A stretch of DNA of 64,000 nt from Nonomuraea roseoviolacea subsp. carminata (GCF_024172185.1 NZ_JAMZEC010000001.1:8903001-8967000); one strand, 5' to 3'. Shown: positions 8,394 through 16,960, numbered from the stretch's first letter. The notes: generated by a model from the sequence alone, not told the origin. A program made the numbers and translations.

Positions 8394-9038
8394 TCAGTCC
8401 CTTTTCTGTGGTGACTCGTCCAGCGCGGTCCGGGCTGCCTTCAGCGCGGTGTCGTTGGTGAACAGCCCGTGGGTGTAGAGCTCCAGCGTGGGCAGGGCGA
8501 GGCGGCGCAGCAGGTCGGGGCCGAACCGCTCGTAGCCCAGCGCCCGCGCCAGGGGCGGCGGCATGGTCAGCGTGGCCACGCTGTTGAGCACGGTCAGCAC
8601 CGCCAGCGCCCGCACGTCCGAGGACGGTCGCATCGAGCCGTCGGCGATGCCGGCCCGCAGGATCTCCTCGGACTCCGCCACCAGCGTGTCGACGAACGTG
8701 GCCGCGGCGGGGGTGTCCTCCTCGATCGCGCGCAGCATGTACTGCACCTGGAGGCGGTATTCCTCCGGGTTGGACAGGTATTCGCGAAAGAGGTCCTGCA
8801 TGCCGCTGGGCCGGGCGTTGTCGGCCCGGTGGATCAAGATGCGCAGGACATGGTCGTCACAGACGCTCCGGAGCTTTTCCTTACTGCCGAAGTGATGGAT
8901 GACCAGGCCGGGGCTCACACCGGCGGTGGCTGCGATGGCGCGCAGGTTGGTCTTCTGGAAGCCGTCCCGGGCGAAGTGTGCGATGGCCGCGTTGCGGATC
9001 TTGGCCTGGGCGGTCAAGTCCGATGATGCTGAACACAT
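8394..9038 (-). CDS. TetR family transcriptional regulator
   Basis: Repressor-type regulator, about 214 aa from the ATG at 9038 (MCSASSDL). The N-terminal helix-turn-helix is clear: 'AKIRNAAIAHFARDG', 'TNLRAIAATAGVSPGLVIHHFGSKEKL'. A second in-frame ATG at 9056 would add six residues; both ATGs lie inside the 30-bp palindrome, so the start and the operator overlap. No good ribosome binding site precedes either ATG, consistent with a leaderless message. The gene is followed 4 bp later by the methyltransferase, the likely regulated partner. Confidence 0.9.
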   Translation of the reverse strand: MCSASSDLTAQAKIRNAAIAHFARDGFQKTNLRAIAATAGVSPGLVIHHFGSKEKLRSVCDDHVLRILIHRADNARPSGMQDLFREYLSNPEEYRLQVQYMLRAIEEDTPAAATFVDTLVAESEEILRAGIADGSMRPSSDVRALAVLTVLNSVATLTMPPPLARALGYERFGPDLLRRLALPTLELYTHGLFTNDTALKAARTALDESPQKRD

Positions 9039-9061
9039 GTTTAAGATCTTAAACATGTGTT
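9032..9061. promoter_or_regulatory. Perfect 30-bp palindrome, predicted TetR autoregulatory operator
   Basis: Two 15-bp arms with no spacer meet at an AGATCT centre (between 9046 and 9047); the left arm begins AACACATGTTTAAGA. It is A/T-rich in a very GC-rich region and covers both candidate start codons of the TetR gene. Bound protein would block transcription start and early elongation of the TetR/methyltransferase operon. Confidence 0.85.
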
Positions 9062-9697
9062 TAATGGCTGGCAAGTGGAAAGCGCTACCCGACGAGCACC
9101 GCGCGGACGCGGCTTGAAGGCGGTTCTCGAGCTCGGCCACCGGCACCTCGCGCCAAAATCCCGTCCGATCCTCCCCGAAGGCCGCTCCCGGCGGGCGGTG
9201 ACGAGGCGGCCACGGGCGCGGTGGGCGGCCTGGCGGCAGGTGCTTGCCGCAGTAGCCGGCCAGGCGACGTATTGCGTCGCGGCAGCCGCGGAATGCCTTC
9301 GCGCGACGCCATGCCGGGCGCTCTTCCGGCCCGCAGAGCCCGCCAGGCGGCCGCCAGGGGGAGATCGGCGCGTTGTCGGACGGGGGCGCCCCCGGGGACC
9401 CGGGGTGCGCGGGCCACTGAGGCGATTCTGGGGCCCTGCGCCGTCGAGGGGCGCTGCGCGGTCGGCGGCCAGGAACTCGGCATGCCGCCGCCCGTCGTCG
9501 TCGACACGCAGCTCACGGGCCCGGCGGGCGGCGCGGCGCAGCTGGGCGAGGGGCCGCCGATGCGCCGGCGCAGCACGCCGCACAGGTCGGGTGTCCCGCG
9601 GGCCATATCCTTATGCCGTACGGAGATCTTCGGGACGGCGAGAGGTGAGGTGGGCGGCGTGGTGGTGTTCGCCGGGCAGGGCGACGCGCGGCGGTCC
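9062..9697. other. Gene-poor region between two divergent TetR genes
   Basis: About 636 bp without a convincing gene. Open frames exist on both strands because of high GC, but none has a recognisable domain or a ribosome binding site, and they overlap one another. Near the right end a less GC-rich patch (about 9604-9632, CATATCCTTATG then CCGTACGG and AGATCT) is the likely promoter and operator zone for the rightward TetR gene. Confidence 0.5.
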
Positions 9698-10537
9698 ATG
9701 GCGCTGCTCTGGCGCGGCGACGGCGCGGGCGATCGAGGCGACACGCGCGGGCAGACGCGCGGGCAGACGCGCGGGGAGGTGCGCGGGCGGCCGGGCCCCA
9801 AGCCGGGCCTGAGCGTCGGCGCGATCGTGGCCGCGGCGATCGAGGTCGCCGACGCCGAGGGCATGGCCGCGCTGTCCATGCGCGCCGTGGGCGAGCAGCT
9901 GGGGCGCACCGCCATGGCCCTGTACACGTACGTGCCGAGCAAGGGCGAGCTGCTCGATCTCATGTACGACCAGGCGCTGGCCGAGCTGCCGGGCGGCTAC
10001 GACCTCGCGGCGGGACGGCGGGCCGCCGTGACCGCGTGGGCGCGGGACCTGTGGGCGCTGTACCTGCGGCACCCGTGGATGCTCCAGGTGTCGCAGGCAC
10101 GGCCGGTGCTCGGCCCGAACGAGTACGCGACGCTGGAGACGCTGCTCGGCCTGCTGCGCGGCACCGACCTCCGCCCCGGGGCGGTGCGGCACGTGGTGGG
10201 CACCCTGTTCGCGTTCGTCCGGGGGGCCGCGGGCACGATCGCCGAGGCGCGGCAGGCCGAGGCCGCGACCGGGGTGACGGACGAGCGGTGGTGGCGCGAC
10301 CGGGCGGGGCTGCTGGCCGAGGTGGCGCCGGACTTCGCGGCGCGGTTCCCCGCGGTGGCCTGGCTGGAGAGCACGCCGCCGGAGTCTCCGGCAGAGGAGC
10401 CGGCGCCGGGTGAGCCGTACATGGAGCAGGAGGCCCGCCGGATGTTCGAGGCCGGGCTCGCCCTCATCCTCGCCGGGCTCGACGCGACCCGGCACCCCTC
10501 CGGTCCCGGCGCCGAAGTGGACACCGCATCCGCTTAG
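9698..10537 (+). CDS. TetR family regulator with TetR_C (PF02909-like) domain
   Basis: 279 aa from the ATG at 9698. An Arg/Gly-rich N-terminal tail with a short repeat (RGQTRGQTRG) precedes the helix-turn-helix ('SVGAIVAAAIEVADAEG', 'SMRAVGEQLGRTAMALYTYVPSKGELL'). The C-terminal ligand domain matches the tetracycline-repressor-like C class ('WMLQVSQARPVLGPNE'). A GTG at 9650 with purines upstream could extend it by 16 residues. The flavin-type oxidoreductase follows 46 bp later and is the likely target. Confidence 0.87.
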   Translation: MALLWRGDGAGDRGDTRGQTRGQTRGEVRGRPGPKPGLSVGAIVAAAIEVADAEGMAALSMRAVGEQLGRTAMALYTYVPSKGELLDLMYDQALAELPGGYDLAAGRRAAVTAWARDLWALYLRHPWMLQVSQARPVLGPNEYATLETLLGLLRGTDLRPGAVRHVVGTLFAFVRGAAGTIAEARQAEAATGVTDERWWRDRAGLLAEVAPDFAARFPAVAWLESTPPESPAEEPAPGEPYMEQEARRMFEAGLALILAGLDATRHPSGPGAEVDTASA

Positions 10538-10583
10538 CTGTACCGTACACACTGTCCACTTAGCCTCGCGGAAGGAGACCGGG

Positions 10584-11558
10584 GTGGACAGGAGCGCGAT
10601 CGGAGTCGTCTTCGGCAGCCTGACGCCGCCCGAAGAGCTCACGGAAGGGGCCGCGCTGGCCGAGCGGCTCGGCTTCGGACACCTGTGGTTCTCCGAGGAC
10701 TGCTTCTTCACCGGCGGCCTGTCCGGTCTGACCCAGTTGCTCGCCGCCACCCGGGTGGTGCCCGTCGGGCTGGGGCTGACCAGCGTGATGACCAGGCATC
10801 CGGCGATCCTCGCGATGGAACTGGCCGGGCTCGCGCGCATGTACCCGGGCGGGCGGGTGCGGGCCGCCGTTGGCCTCGGCAACACCCATTGGCTGGAGCA
10901 GATGGGACTGCTGCCCGACCGTCCGCTCACCGCGGTCGTCGAGACCTTCGACGTGCTGCGCGAGCTGCTGGACGGCAAGCCGGTCAACCGCCGGACCGCT
11001 GTCCACGAGCTCGCCGGCGTCCGGCTGGAGTTCCCTCCCCGGCAGGCGCCGGAGCTGTGGATCGGGGCCGTCAACCAGCGTGCGCTACGCGCGGCGGGCG
11101 GCAGGGCGGACGGCGTCCTGCTCTCGGTCCTCGCCAGTCCCTCGTACGTGGCCTGGGCCAGGGAGCAGGTGACCGCGGCGGGACATGACAGCCCGCCGAT
11201 CACCGCCTTCGTGCTCGCGTCGGTCTCCGACGACGACCGGCGGGCGCGAGAGGCTGTACGGGACGCCGTCGGCTTCTTCCTGACGGCCGAAGCGCATACC
11301 GCGCTGGTCGGCCGGTCCCGGTACGGCGCCGAGATCCGGCGGCGCGTCGCCGCGCTGGCCGAGGGCGAGCCGCTCGTCGTCGAGGACGCCTGGATCGACG
11401 AGTTCGCGGCCGCCGGCGACCCCGACCGGGTGCGGGACCGGCTCCGGGCACTGATCGAGGCGGGCGCCGACTCCCTCGGCCTGTGGCTGTTCCCGCCCGA
11501 TCGCCTCACCGACCAGCTCCATCAGATGGCGCTGGACGTCCTCCGGCCCACCGGCTGA
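10584..11558 (+). CDS. LLM-class flavin-dependent (F420-type) oxidoreductase
   Basis: 324-aa luciferase-like TIM-barrel oxidoreductase. The early strand 'IGVVFGSLTPPEELTEGAALAERLGFGHLWFSED' is shortened here to its diagnostic parts: AERLGFGHLWFSED and 'VPVGLGLTSVMTRHPAILAMELAGL', both typical of F420-dependent family members. 'RVRAAVGLGNTHWLEQMG' replaces the common 'RFILGLGVG' loop. The GTG start is preceded by GAAGGAGA. A short palindrome-like patch (CTGTACCGTACAC at 10537) in the gap could bind the upstream TetR. Its last 53 bp overlap the convergent glycosyltransferase. The cofactor (F420 or FMN) is inferred. Confidence 0.88.
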   Translation: MDRSAIGVVFGSLTPPEELTEGAALAERLGFGHLWFSEDCFFTGGLSGLTQLLAATRVVPVGLGLTSVMTRHPAILAMELAGLARMYPGGRVRAAVGLGNTHWLEQMGLLPDRPLTAVVETFDVLRELLDGKPVNRRTAVHELAGVRLEFPPRQAPELWIGAVNQRALRAAGGRADGVLLSVLASPSYVAWAREQVTAAGHDSPPITAFVLASVSDDDRRAREAVRDAVGFFLTAEAHTALVGRSRYGAEIRRRVAALAEGEPLVVEDAWIDEFAAAGDPDRVRDRLRALIEAGADSLGLWLFPPDRLTDQLHQMALDVLRPTG

Positions 11559-13272
11559 CGGCCGCGCCACCCGGATGCGGGAACGAGAGGCCGGGCGCCC
11601 CCGCCTGCGCGGGGTGGTCCTCACCGGCCACGGCCGCCCTTTCGTCCTGCGCCAGGCCCTGTCGTAGGGCGCGCGCGGGTTCCTCGCGAAGGGGGCGCCC
11701 GGCGCCGTGCGCCTCCGGCTCCGGCGGTGGTGCCGGGCGCGGCAGGTAGGCGTACCACCGTCCGGGCCCGACGCCCTCCAGCGGCCGCCGCTCCCAGGCC
11801 AGCAGGAACGGCGCCGCGCGGCCCCGGGCCACCGCGGCCACCCGTTCGCCCCGGGCCTCGGCGTCGCGCACCGCCGCCGGGAACCCGTTCTCCCGCCGCC
11901 AGCTCAGGACCGTGTGCCCCGTGCAGCCCATGCGGTACGCGATCGTCACCGCGTTCTGCCCGTACACCAGGCACGGCCCGCGCACGCCCAGCTCCTGCAG
12001 CGCCCGCGCGGCCCGCACGTCGGCCTCCCTGCGCGCCAGCCGGGGTGAGACCACCTTGTCCAGCGTGACCCCCTGCAGGGTCAGGTGCGCGAGGAATCCC
12101 GCGGCGACCAGGCAGGCGCCGGCCCGGCGCGCCGGGCCGCGCCGCGCTCCCTCCAGCAGCGCGAGGGCGCCGTGCGCGACGGGGAAGGCCAGCAGCGCGT
12201 ACGCGGGCAGCAGGAAGCGCGGGGCCGCGTATCCGACGAGGAAGACGTACGGCACGGCCGCCGACACGCCCGCCACAGCCGGCACCAGGGCCTCCGGCAG
12301 GCGGCCACGACGCCGGGCCGCGTACAGGCCGAGCAGGACGAGCGGCGGGACGGCGCTCCACCACAGCACCCAGGACGTCACGGCGGGACCGCAGTGGGCC
12401 GGAGGCCGGCACAGCAGCGGGCCGTTCAGCGCCCGGGCGTGCTCGGCCAGCGAGAAGTGCAGCCCGGTCTCGTTCGCCGCCCCGGCGGCCTGCCAGCGCG
12501 CGGCCAGGCCGCCGAACCGGACGTACGCCTCGGCGATCCACTCCGCCCATCCGGCGGCGCACCCGGCGACGAGCGCGACCGCGGCTCCGCGCCGCGCCCG
12601 CCCCGGCCGGGCGCGCCTCACCGACGGCCCCCAGCGGAGGGCCGGGCCCCATCCCGGCACGGCGAGGGCCAGGCCGAGCGGCAGGACGAGCCAGAGGCTG
12701 TCGGGCGGCCGCATCAGGGCGGTCCCCGCGACGCACGACGCCAGACCCGCCAGGCGGCCGCGGCCTCCGTCCCCCCGCACGTGGCGCAGGAAGTGCCCGG
12801 TGGCGGCCACCGCGCCCAGCGCCACCCACAGGTTCGGCATGGCCTCACCGCCGTAGAACAGCGTCAGCCACAGCGACGCGAACACCAGCGCCGCCACCGG
12901 CGCCGCGGCCCCCGGGCGCAGCCGCAGCCAGGTGGCGAACGACGCGTACAGCGCCAGCGCCGACAGCACGCTCAGGCAGACGCGCAGGGCCTCCGTGGAG
13001 GAGGTCACCAGCACGATGGGGGCCACGAGCAGGGTGATCCCGCGGGCGCGCGGCGCGATGAACTCCGTCGCGGTCACCCGGGGGTCCACCTGGCTGACGT
13101 ACACCACCTCGTCCCACCCCAGCCCCATGCCGGGGCCCACCGCGACCAGCTGGGCGATCCCGTAACCGGCGGCCACCAGCACCAGCAGCGCCCGCCAGGG
13201 GTCGGCCCGCACCCACGCCCGCACCCACGCCCCCATCCGCGCCCCCGCCCCCGTCCGCGCCCGTGCATCCAT
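11506..13272 (-). CDS. Polytopic membrane glycosyltransferase (GT39/ArnT-like)
   Basis: 588-aa integral membrane protein with about ten hydrophobic segments. Near the first extracytoplasmic loop it has WDE (53-55) within 'GLGWDEVVYVSQ', resembling the acidic catalytic motif of GT-C transferases that use polyprenyl-phosphate sugars. The C-terminal 200 residues are soluble, with an Ala/Pro-rich tail. The first codons encode an Arg/Ala tail from short GC-rich repeats; the ATG at 13236 (MGAWVRAWVR) is an alternative start. Its 3' end overlaps the convergent oxidoreductase by 53 bp. Acceptor and donor cannot be read from sequence. Confidence 0.78.
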   Translation of the reverse strand: MDARARTGAGARMGAWVRAWVRADPWRALLVLVAAGYGIAQLVAVGPGMGLGWDEVVYVSQVDPRVTATEFIAPRARGITLLVAPIVLVTSSTEALRVCLSVLSALALYASFATWLRLRPGAAAPVAALVFASLWLTLFYGGEAMPNLWVALGAVAATGHFLRHVRGDGGRGRLAGLASCVAGTALMRPPDSLWLVLPLGLALAVPGWGPALRWGPSVRRARPGRARRGAAVALVAGCAAGWAEWIAEAYVRFGGLAARWQAAGAANETGLHFSLAEHARALNGPLLCRPPAHCGPAVTSWVLWWSAVPPLVLLGLYAARRRGRLPEALVPAVAGVSAAVPYVFLVGYAAPRFLLPAYALLAFPVAHGALALLEGARRGPARRAGACLVAAGFLAHLTLQGVTLDKVVSPRLARREADVRAARALQELGVRGPCLVYGQNAVTIAYRMGCTGHTVLSWRRENGFPAAVRDAEARGERVAAVARGRAAPFLLAWERRPLEGVGPGRWYAYLPRPAPPPEPEAHGAGRPLREEPARALRQGLAQDERAAVAGEDHPAQAGAPGLSFPHPGGAAVSRWAGGRPAPSDGAGR

Positions 13273-13446
13273 GGGCTTTCCTAGCCGCCGCGGCGCTCCG
13301 GGCGCAGGCCCGCCGGGGGAACTTGCCCCAAGCGATGCGCGCCCATGACGCCGCGCATGCCAGGAGCCGTTCCGGAGCGGGGAGGCGACTCGAGGCCGGT
13401 CAGGGGGCGCCGTCTAGCGTGGGTGGAGGGGGGCTCGCGGCGTCAG

Positions 13447-13462
13447 GGGACGGCGCCGTCCC
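13447..13462. promoter_or_regulatory. Perfect 16-bp palindrome upstream of methyltransferase
   Basis: GGGACGGCGCCGTCCC lies 23 bp before the methyltransferase ATG. It could be an operator or an RNA hairpin close to the ribosome binding site (GAGGGGG). A possible -10, TAGCGT, lies at 13415-13420. No dedicated regulator gene is adjacent. Confidence 0.45.
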
Positions 13463-13485
13463 GTGCTGTTTCCGAGGGGGACACC

Positions 13486-14589
13486 ATGGACACCTCCAAC
13501 ACCCACGTCGCCGAGGACGCGCGGCTCGCGGAGCTGCTGACCGAGCGGCTGTTCGACGACACGCTCGGCGCCCTCGAACTGTTCTCCGTCTACTTGGGCG
13601 CCGAGCTGGGCTTCTATCGCGTCCTGCGTGAGCAGGGCCCGCTGACCGCCGCCGGGCTGGCCGAGCGCACCGGGACCGCGCCCCGCTACGCGTCCGAGTG
13701 GCTGGAGCAGCAGGCCGTCGCCGGGCTCCTGGACACCGACCCCGGCGAGCCGGCCGGCGAGCGACGCTACCGGCTGCCGGCCGCGCACGCCCGCGTGCTG
13801 GTGGACGCCGACGACCCCGCGCACGTGGCGCCGTTCGCGCACATGCTGGCCGGGATCGGGGGCGTGATCGACGAGGTGGCCGAGGCGTACCGCACGGGGG
13901 CGGGGGTGCCGTACGAGTCGTACGGGCGCGCGTTCCGCCACGGGCAGGGCCACATCAACCGGCCGGCCTTCACCCATGAGCTGCCGGACGCCTGGCTGTC
14001 CGCCATGCCGGACATCGCCGCCCGGCTGCGCGAGTCCCCCCGGCCGCGCGTGGCCGACGTCGGGTGCGGTCAGGGCTGGGCCGCGCTGGCGATCGCCCGC
14101 GCGTTCCCGAACGCCTGCGTGGACGGGCTGGACGCCGACGCCTCCTCCATCGCCGAGGCCCGCGCCCTGGCCGAGCGGGCCGGGCTGGGCGACCGGGTGC
14201 GGATGGAGCAGGCCGACGCGTGCCGGATCGTCGCGGCGGGCCCGTACGACCTGGTGATGATCCTGGAGGTGCTGCACGACCTGCCCCGGCCGGTGGAGGC
14301 GCTGCGCTCGGCGCGTGCCGCGCTCGCGCCGGGCGGGGCCGTGCTGGTGGTGGACGAGAAGGTGTCCGACCGGTTCACGGCGCCCGGCGACAAGGTCGAG
14401 CGGATGATGTACGGCTGGAGCGTCACGCACTGCCTGCCCGCGCAGCTCGTCGAGTTCCCCTCCGCCGCCACCGGCACCGTCATGCGCGCCGGCACGGTCC
14501 GCCGGTACGCGGAGGAGGCCGGGTTCGCCCGCTGCTCGGTGCTGCCCGTGGACAACGACTTCTTCCGCCTGTACCGGCTGGACCCCTGA
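13486..14589 (+). CDS. SAM-dependent methyltransferase with N-terminal winged helix
   Basis: 367 aa. The N-terminal half (about 1-110) is a winged-helix dimerisation domain of the O-methyltransferase type ('GPLTAAGLAERTGTAPRYASEWLEQQA'). The SAM-binding motif is DVGCGQG (191-197), with 'VDGLDADASSIAEARALAE' and 'LVMILEVLHDLPRPVEALR' after it. The ATG at 13486 has GAGGGGG upstream; an earlier ATG at 13345 lacks a site. It stands between the glycosyltransferase and the MFS gene and does not share an operon with the leftward gene. The substrate is unknown. Confidence 0.88.
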   Translation: MDTSNTHVAEDARLAELLTERLFDDTLGALELFSVYLGAELGFYRVLREQGPLTAAGLAERTGTAPRYASEWLEQQAVAGLLDTDPGEPAGERRYRLPAAHARVLVDADDPAHVAPFAHMLAGIGGVIDEVAEAYRTGAGVPYESYGRAFRHGQGHINRPAFTHELPDAWLSAMPDIAARLRESPRPRVADVGCGQGWAALAIARAFPNACVDGLDADASSIAEARALAERAGLGDRVRMEQADACRIVAAGPYDLVMILEVLHDLPRPVEALRSARAALAPGGAVLVVDEKVSDRFTAPGDKVERMMYGWSVTHCLPAQLVEFPSAATGTVMRAGTVRRYAEEAGFARCSVLPVDNDFFRLYRLDP

Positions 14590-14618
14590 TTGAATAGACG
14601 CGACGTTGCGTCTATTCT
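14590..14618 (+). promoter_or_regulatory. Promoter with overlapping TetR-type operator for the MFS gene
   Basis: TTGAAT (14590-14595) and TATTCT (14613-14618) are 17 bp apart, a good housekeeping promoter. Exactly inside lies an inverted repeat, GAATAGACGC (14592-14601) and GCGTCTATTC (14608-14617), with a six-base centre. A repressor bound here would exclude RNA polymerase. The TetR gene encoded just after the transporter is the likely ligand-responsive repressor. Confidence 0.82.
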
Positions 14619-14653
14619 TTGGTCGTCACCCGAACCTCTCGGAAGGAACATCC

Positions 14654-15889
14654 ATGGGCGATCCCCCGCGCCAGACCCAGGAGACCCGCCGGGGCGCGCC
14701 GCCGTCCCGGCGGGCCCGCGTCCTCGCGCCGGCCATCCTGGCGTTCACGTTCTGGGCCACCATGGCCGGCACGACCGCGCCCACCCCGCTCTATCCCCTG
14801 TACGAGCACGCCTTCGGCTTCGGGCCGTTCACCGTGACCGTCGTCTTCGCCGTGTACGCCTTCGGCGTCGTCGCCGGGCTGCTGCTGTTCGGGCGGCTCT
14901 CCGACGAGATCGGACGGCGGCCGGTGCTCATGGTCGCCGCCCTGCTCGCGATCGTCGCGGCCGCCGCCTTCCTCGTGGCCGGCGACCTCACCGTCATGCT
15001 CGCCGCCCGGGTCGTCTCGGGACTGTCGGCGGCCCTCGTGACGGGCGCCGCCACGGTCGCGCTGGCCGAGGCCATGCCGCCGGACGGCCGGGTCCGCCCG
15101 GCCACGGTCGTGCTGTTCGCCAACATGGGCGGCCTGGCCGGCGGCACACTGCTGGCCGGGATCCTGGCCGACCTGGCGCCGGCGCCGCTGCGCACGCCGT
15201 GGGCGGTCATCGGCGCGCTGGCGCTGCTCGGGCTGGTCGGCGTCGCGTCCGTGCCGGAGACCGCCCCGAACCGCTCGCGCCCTTCCCTGCGCCCGCAACG
15301 CCCGCACGTGCCGGCCGAGATCCGCGGCGACTTCCTGCGCTCGGCGATGGCCGTCGGGGCGGGGTTCGCGGTGCTGGGCGTGCTGACCGCCGTGACCGGC
15401 GTGTTCCTGACGGGGGTGCTGCGGCTGCCGAGCCACACCCTGACGGGGGCGGTGGTGTTCACCGCGTTCATGTGCACCGCCGCCGGACAGCTCCTCAACC
15501 GGGTCGTACGGCCCGGCCGGGCGCTCGTGCTCGCCTGCGCGGGACTGGTCGCCGGCGCCGGGCTGATCGCCCTGGCCATGGCCGCCGTGTCGCTGACCGC
15601 GCTGCTGGCCGGGGCGGCGGTGAACGGGCTGGCCACCGGCGTGGCGCTGGGGTACGGCGTCACCGTCATCACCACGCGCGCCGCGCCGGACCATCGGGGC
15701 GCGTCGGTCTCGACGTTCTTCGTGATCCTGTACTCGATGCTGGCCGTGCCCGCCGTGGGGGTGGGGGTGATGATCCGGCTGACGGGCCTGCGCCCGGCCG
15801 GGGAGATCTTCAGCGCCGTGGTCGCCGTGCTGGCGCTGGGTGTCCTGCTGAGCCTGCTCGGGAGCCGCGGGGCGGCCCGGCGCGCCTGA
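14654..15889 (+). CDS. MFS drug/metabolite exporter
   Basis: 411-aa major facilitator protein with 12 predicted membrane helices. Motif A in loop 2-3 is clear: 'GRLSDEIGRRPVLM'. The segment 'TTAPTPLYPLYEHAFGFGPF' before it is typical of actinomycete DHA-type multidrug transporters. The ATG at 14654 has GGAAGGA upstream. It is expressed from a promoter covered by an inverted repeat (14592-14617), and the TetR gene downstream on the same strand completes a transporter/repressor pair. The exported compound is unknown. Confidence 0.9.
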   Translation: MGDPPRQTQETRRGAPPSRRARVLAPAILAFTFWATMAGTTAPTPLYPLYEHAFGFGPFTVTVVFAVYAFGVVAGLLLFGRLSDEIGRRPVLMVAALLAIVAAAAFLVAGDLTVMLAARVVSGLSAALVTGAATVALAEAMPPDGRVRPATVVLFANMGGLAGGTLLAGILADLAPAPLRTPWAVIGALALLGLVGVASVPETAPNRSRPSLRPQRPHVPAEIRGDFLRSAMAVGAGFAVLGVLTAVTGVFLTGVLRLPSHTLTGAVVFTAFMCTAAGQLLNRVVRPGRALVLACAGLVAGAGLIALAMAAVSLTALLAGAAVNGLATGVALGYGVTVITTRAAPDHRGASVSTFFVILYSMLAVPAVGVGVMIRLTGLRPAGEIFSAVVAVLALGVLLSLLGSRGAARRA

Positions 15890-15972
15890 ACGCGGGCGGC
15901 GTGCCACAATCGGGCTGCCCCGCGCACGCCGCGGGCCGCACGACGAAGGCGAACGGGTACCCGCGTACCCGC

Positions 15973-16710
15973 ATGGAAGGGCACGCAGGCACGGAAGGAG
16001 GAGCGGCCATCAGCACGGAAGGACGAGCGACCGTCGGCGCCGGCCGGGACAGCGGGGCGGCCGCCCCGCACCGGGAGGCCGTCGTCAGCCGCACCGGGCC
16101 GAAGCGCAGCGAGAGCATCCGGCGGGCCGTGCTGCACGCGGCCGACGACCTGCTGGTCGAGCGCGGCTTCTCCGGCGTGACCATGGAGGGCATCGCGGCC
16201 CGCGCCGGGGTGGCCAAGCAGACCATCTACCGCTGGTGGAAGTCCAAGGTGGACATCCTGCTCGACACGCTCGCCGACGACGCCGAGAAGTCGCTCACCT
16301 GGCCTCCCGGGCCGTCCTCGGCCTCACCGGAGGAGGAGCTGACGGACCGGCTCGGCCGCGTGGCGGCGTTCCTCCAGGAGCCGGCCGGCCAGGTGCTGCT
16401 GGCGCTCATCGGGCACGCCCAGCTCGACCCGGAGACCGCCGCCAAGCTGCGCGACGGGTTCCTGCGCGAGCAGCGCGAACGCGACCTGGCGGGGCTGGGC
16501 GCCCTGCTCGCCCGGCACACGGGCCGTCCGGTGGACGAGCGGCTCACCGGCCGCCTGCTGGACGCCGCCCTCGGGCCGCTCTTCCACCAGGCGCTCGTCC
16601 TGGGCCGCCCGGCCGATCCCGCCACGCTCGCCGTCACCGCCCGCCTCGTCCTCGACGCAGCCGAACGCGAACCCGCCCCCGACCGGGGCTGCTCCCCGGA
16701 CGCGCAGTGA
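15973..16710 (+). CDS. TetR family regulator, probable repressor of the MFS gene
   Basis: About 245 aa from the ATG at 15973. The helix-turn-helix lies after an unusually long Gly/Ala-rich tail: 'SESIRRAVLHAADDLLVERG', 'TMEGIAARAGVAKQTIYRWWKSKVDIL'. The C-terminal domain is the TetR_C_16-like type. The ATG has no ribosome binding site. A perfect AAGGAGG (15995-16001) instead sits seven bases before an in-frame ATC at 16009, which would give a 233-aa protein. The true start is therefore uncertain. It follows the MFS gene by 83 bp and probably binds the 14592-14617 repeat. Confidence 0.85.
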   Translation: MEGHAGTEGGAAISTEGRATVGAGRDSGAAAPHREAVVSRTGPKRSESIRRAVLHAADDLLVERGFSGVTMEGIAARAGVAKQTIYRWWKSKVDILLDTLADDAEKSLTWPPGPSSASPEEELTDRLGRVAAFLQEPAGQVLLALIGHAQLDPETAAKLRDGFLREQRERDLAGLGALLARHTGRPVDERLTGRLLDAALGPLFHQALVLGRPADPATLAVTARLVLDAAEREPAPDRGCSPDAQ

Positions 16711-16727
16711 CTTCCGACGTGGACCAG

Positions 16728-16960
16728 GGAGCCTCCCTTCAGGGACGCGCCACCTCCTAGGCGCGGGCCTCCCCTCAGGGAGCGCCTCCCCTCGGGCGCG
16801 GGGGCCCTCCCTTCTGGGGCGCACCACCCCCCAGGAGCGGCCTTCCCCTCAAGGGCGCGCCACCGCCTAAGAGCGGCCTCCCCTCAAGGGCGCGCCACCT
16901 CACAGGAGCGGCCTCCCCTCAAGGGCGCGCCACCTCGCAGGAGCGGGCCTCCTCTCAGAA
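16728..16960. repeat. Minisatellite of about 35-bp units between convergent genes
   Basis: Six to seven tandem units fill the gap between the TetR stop and the kinase stop. The best copies are 16835-16870, 16871-16905 and 16906-16940; leftward copies are degenerate and the last one runs into the kinase 3' end. Each good unit begins GAGCGGCCTC and contains CCCTCAAGGG (a short stem) and GGCGCGCC (an 8-bp palindrome). Spacing and identity are unlike CRISPR: there are no unique spacers. Confidence 0.9.

Noticed and set aside
9041..9583. Minus-strand ORF of 180 aa between the TetR genes
   Set aside because: It overlaps the operator, lacks a domain and ribosome site, and has the Arg/Ala composition of a shadow frame.
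14590..16710. 706-aa plus-strand ORF across the MFS gene
   Set aside because: Its first two thirds are a shadow of the exporter frame; only the last 246 codons encode the TetR protein.
16728..16960. Repeat array considered as CRISPR
   Set aside because: Units are directly adjacent with no unique spacers and no cas genes are near.
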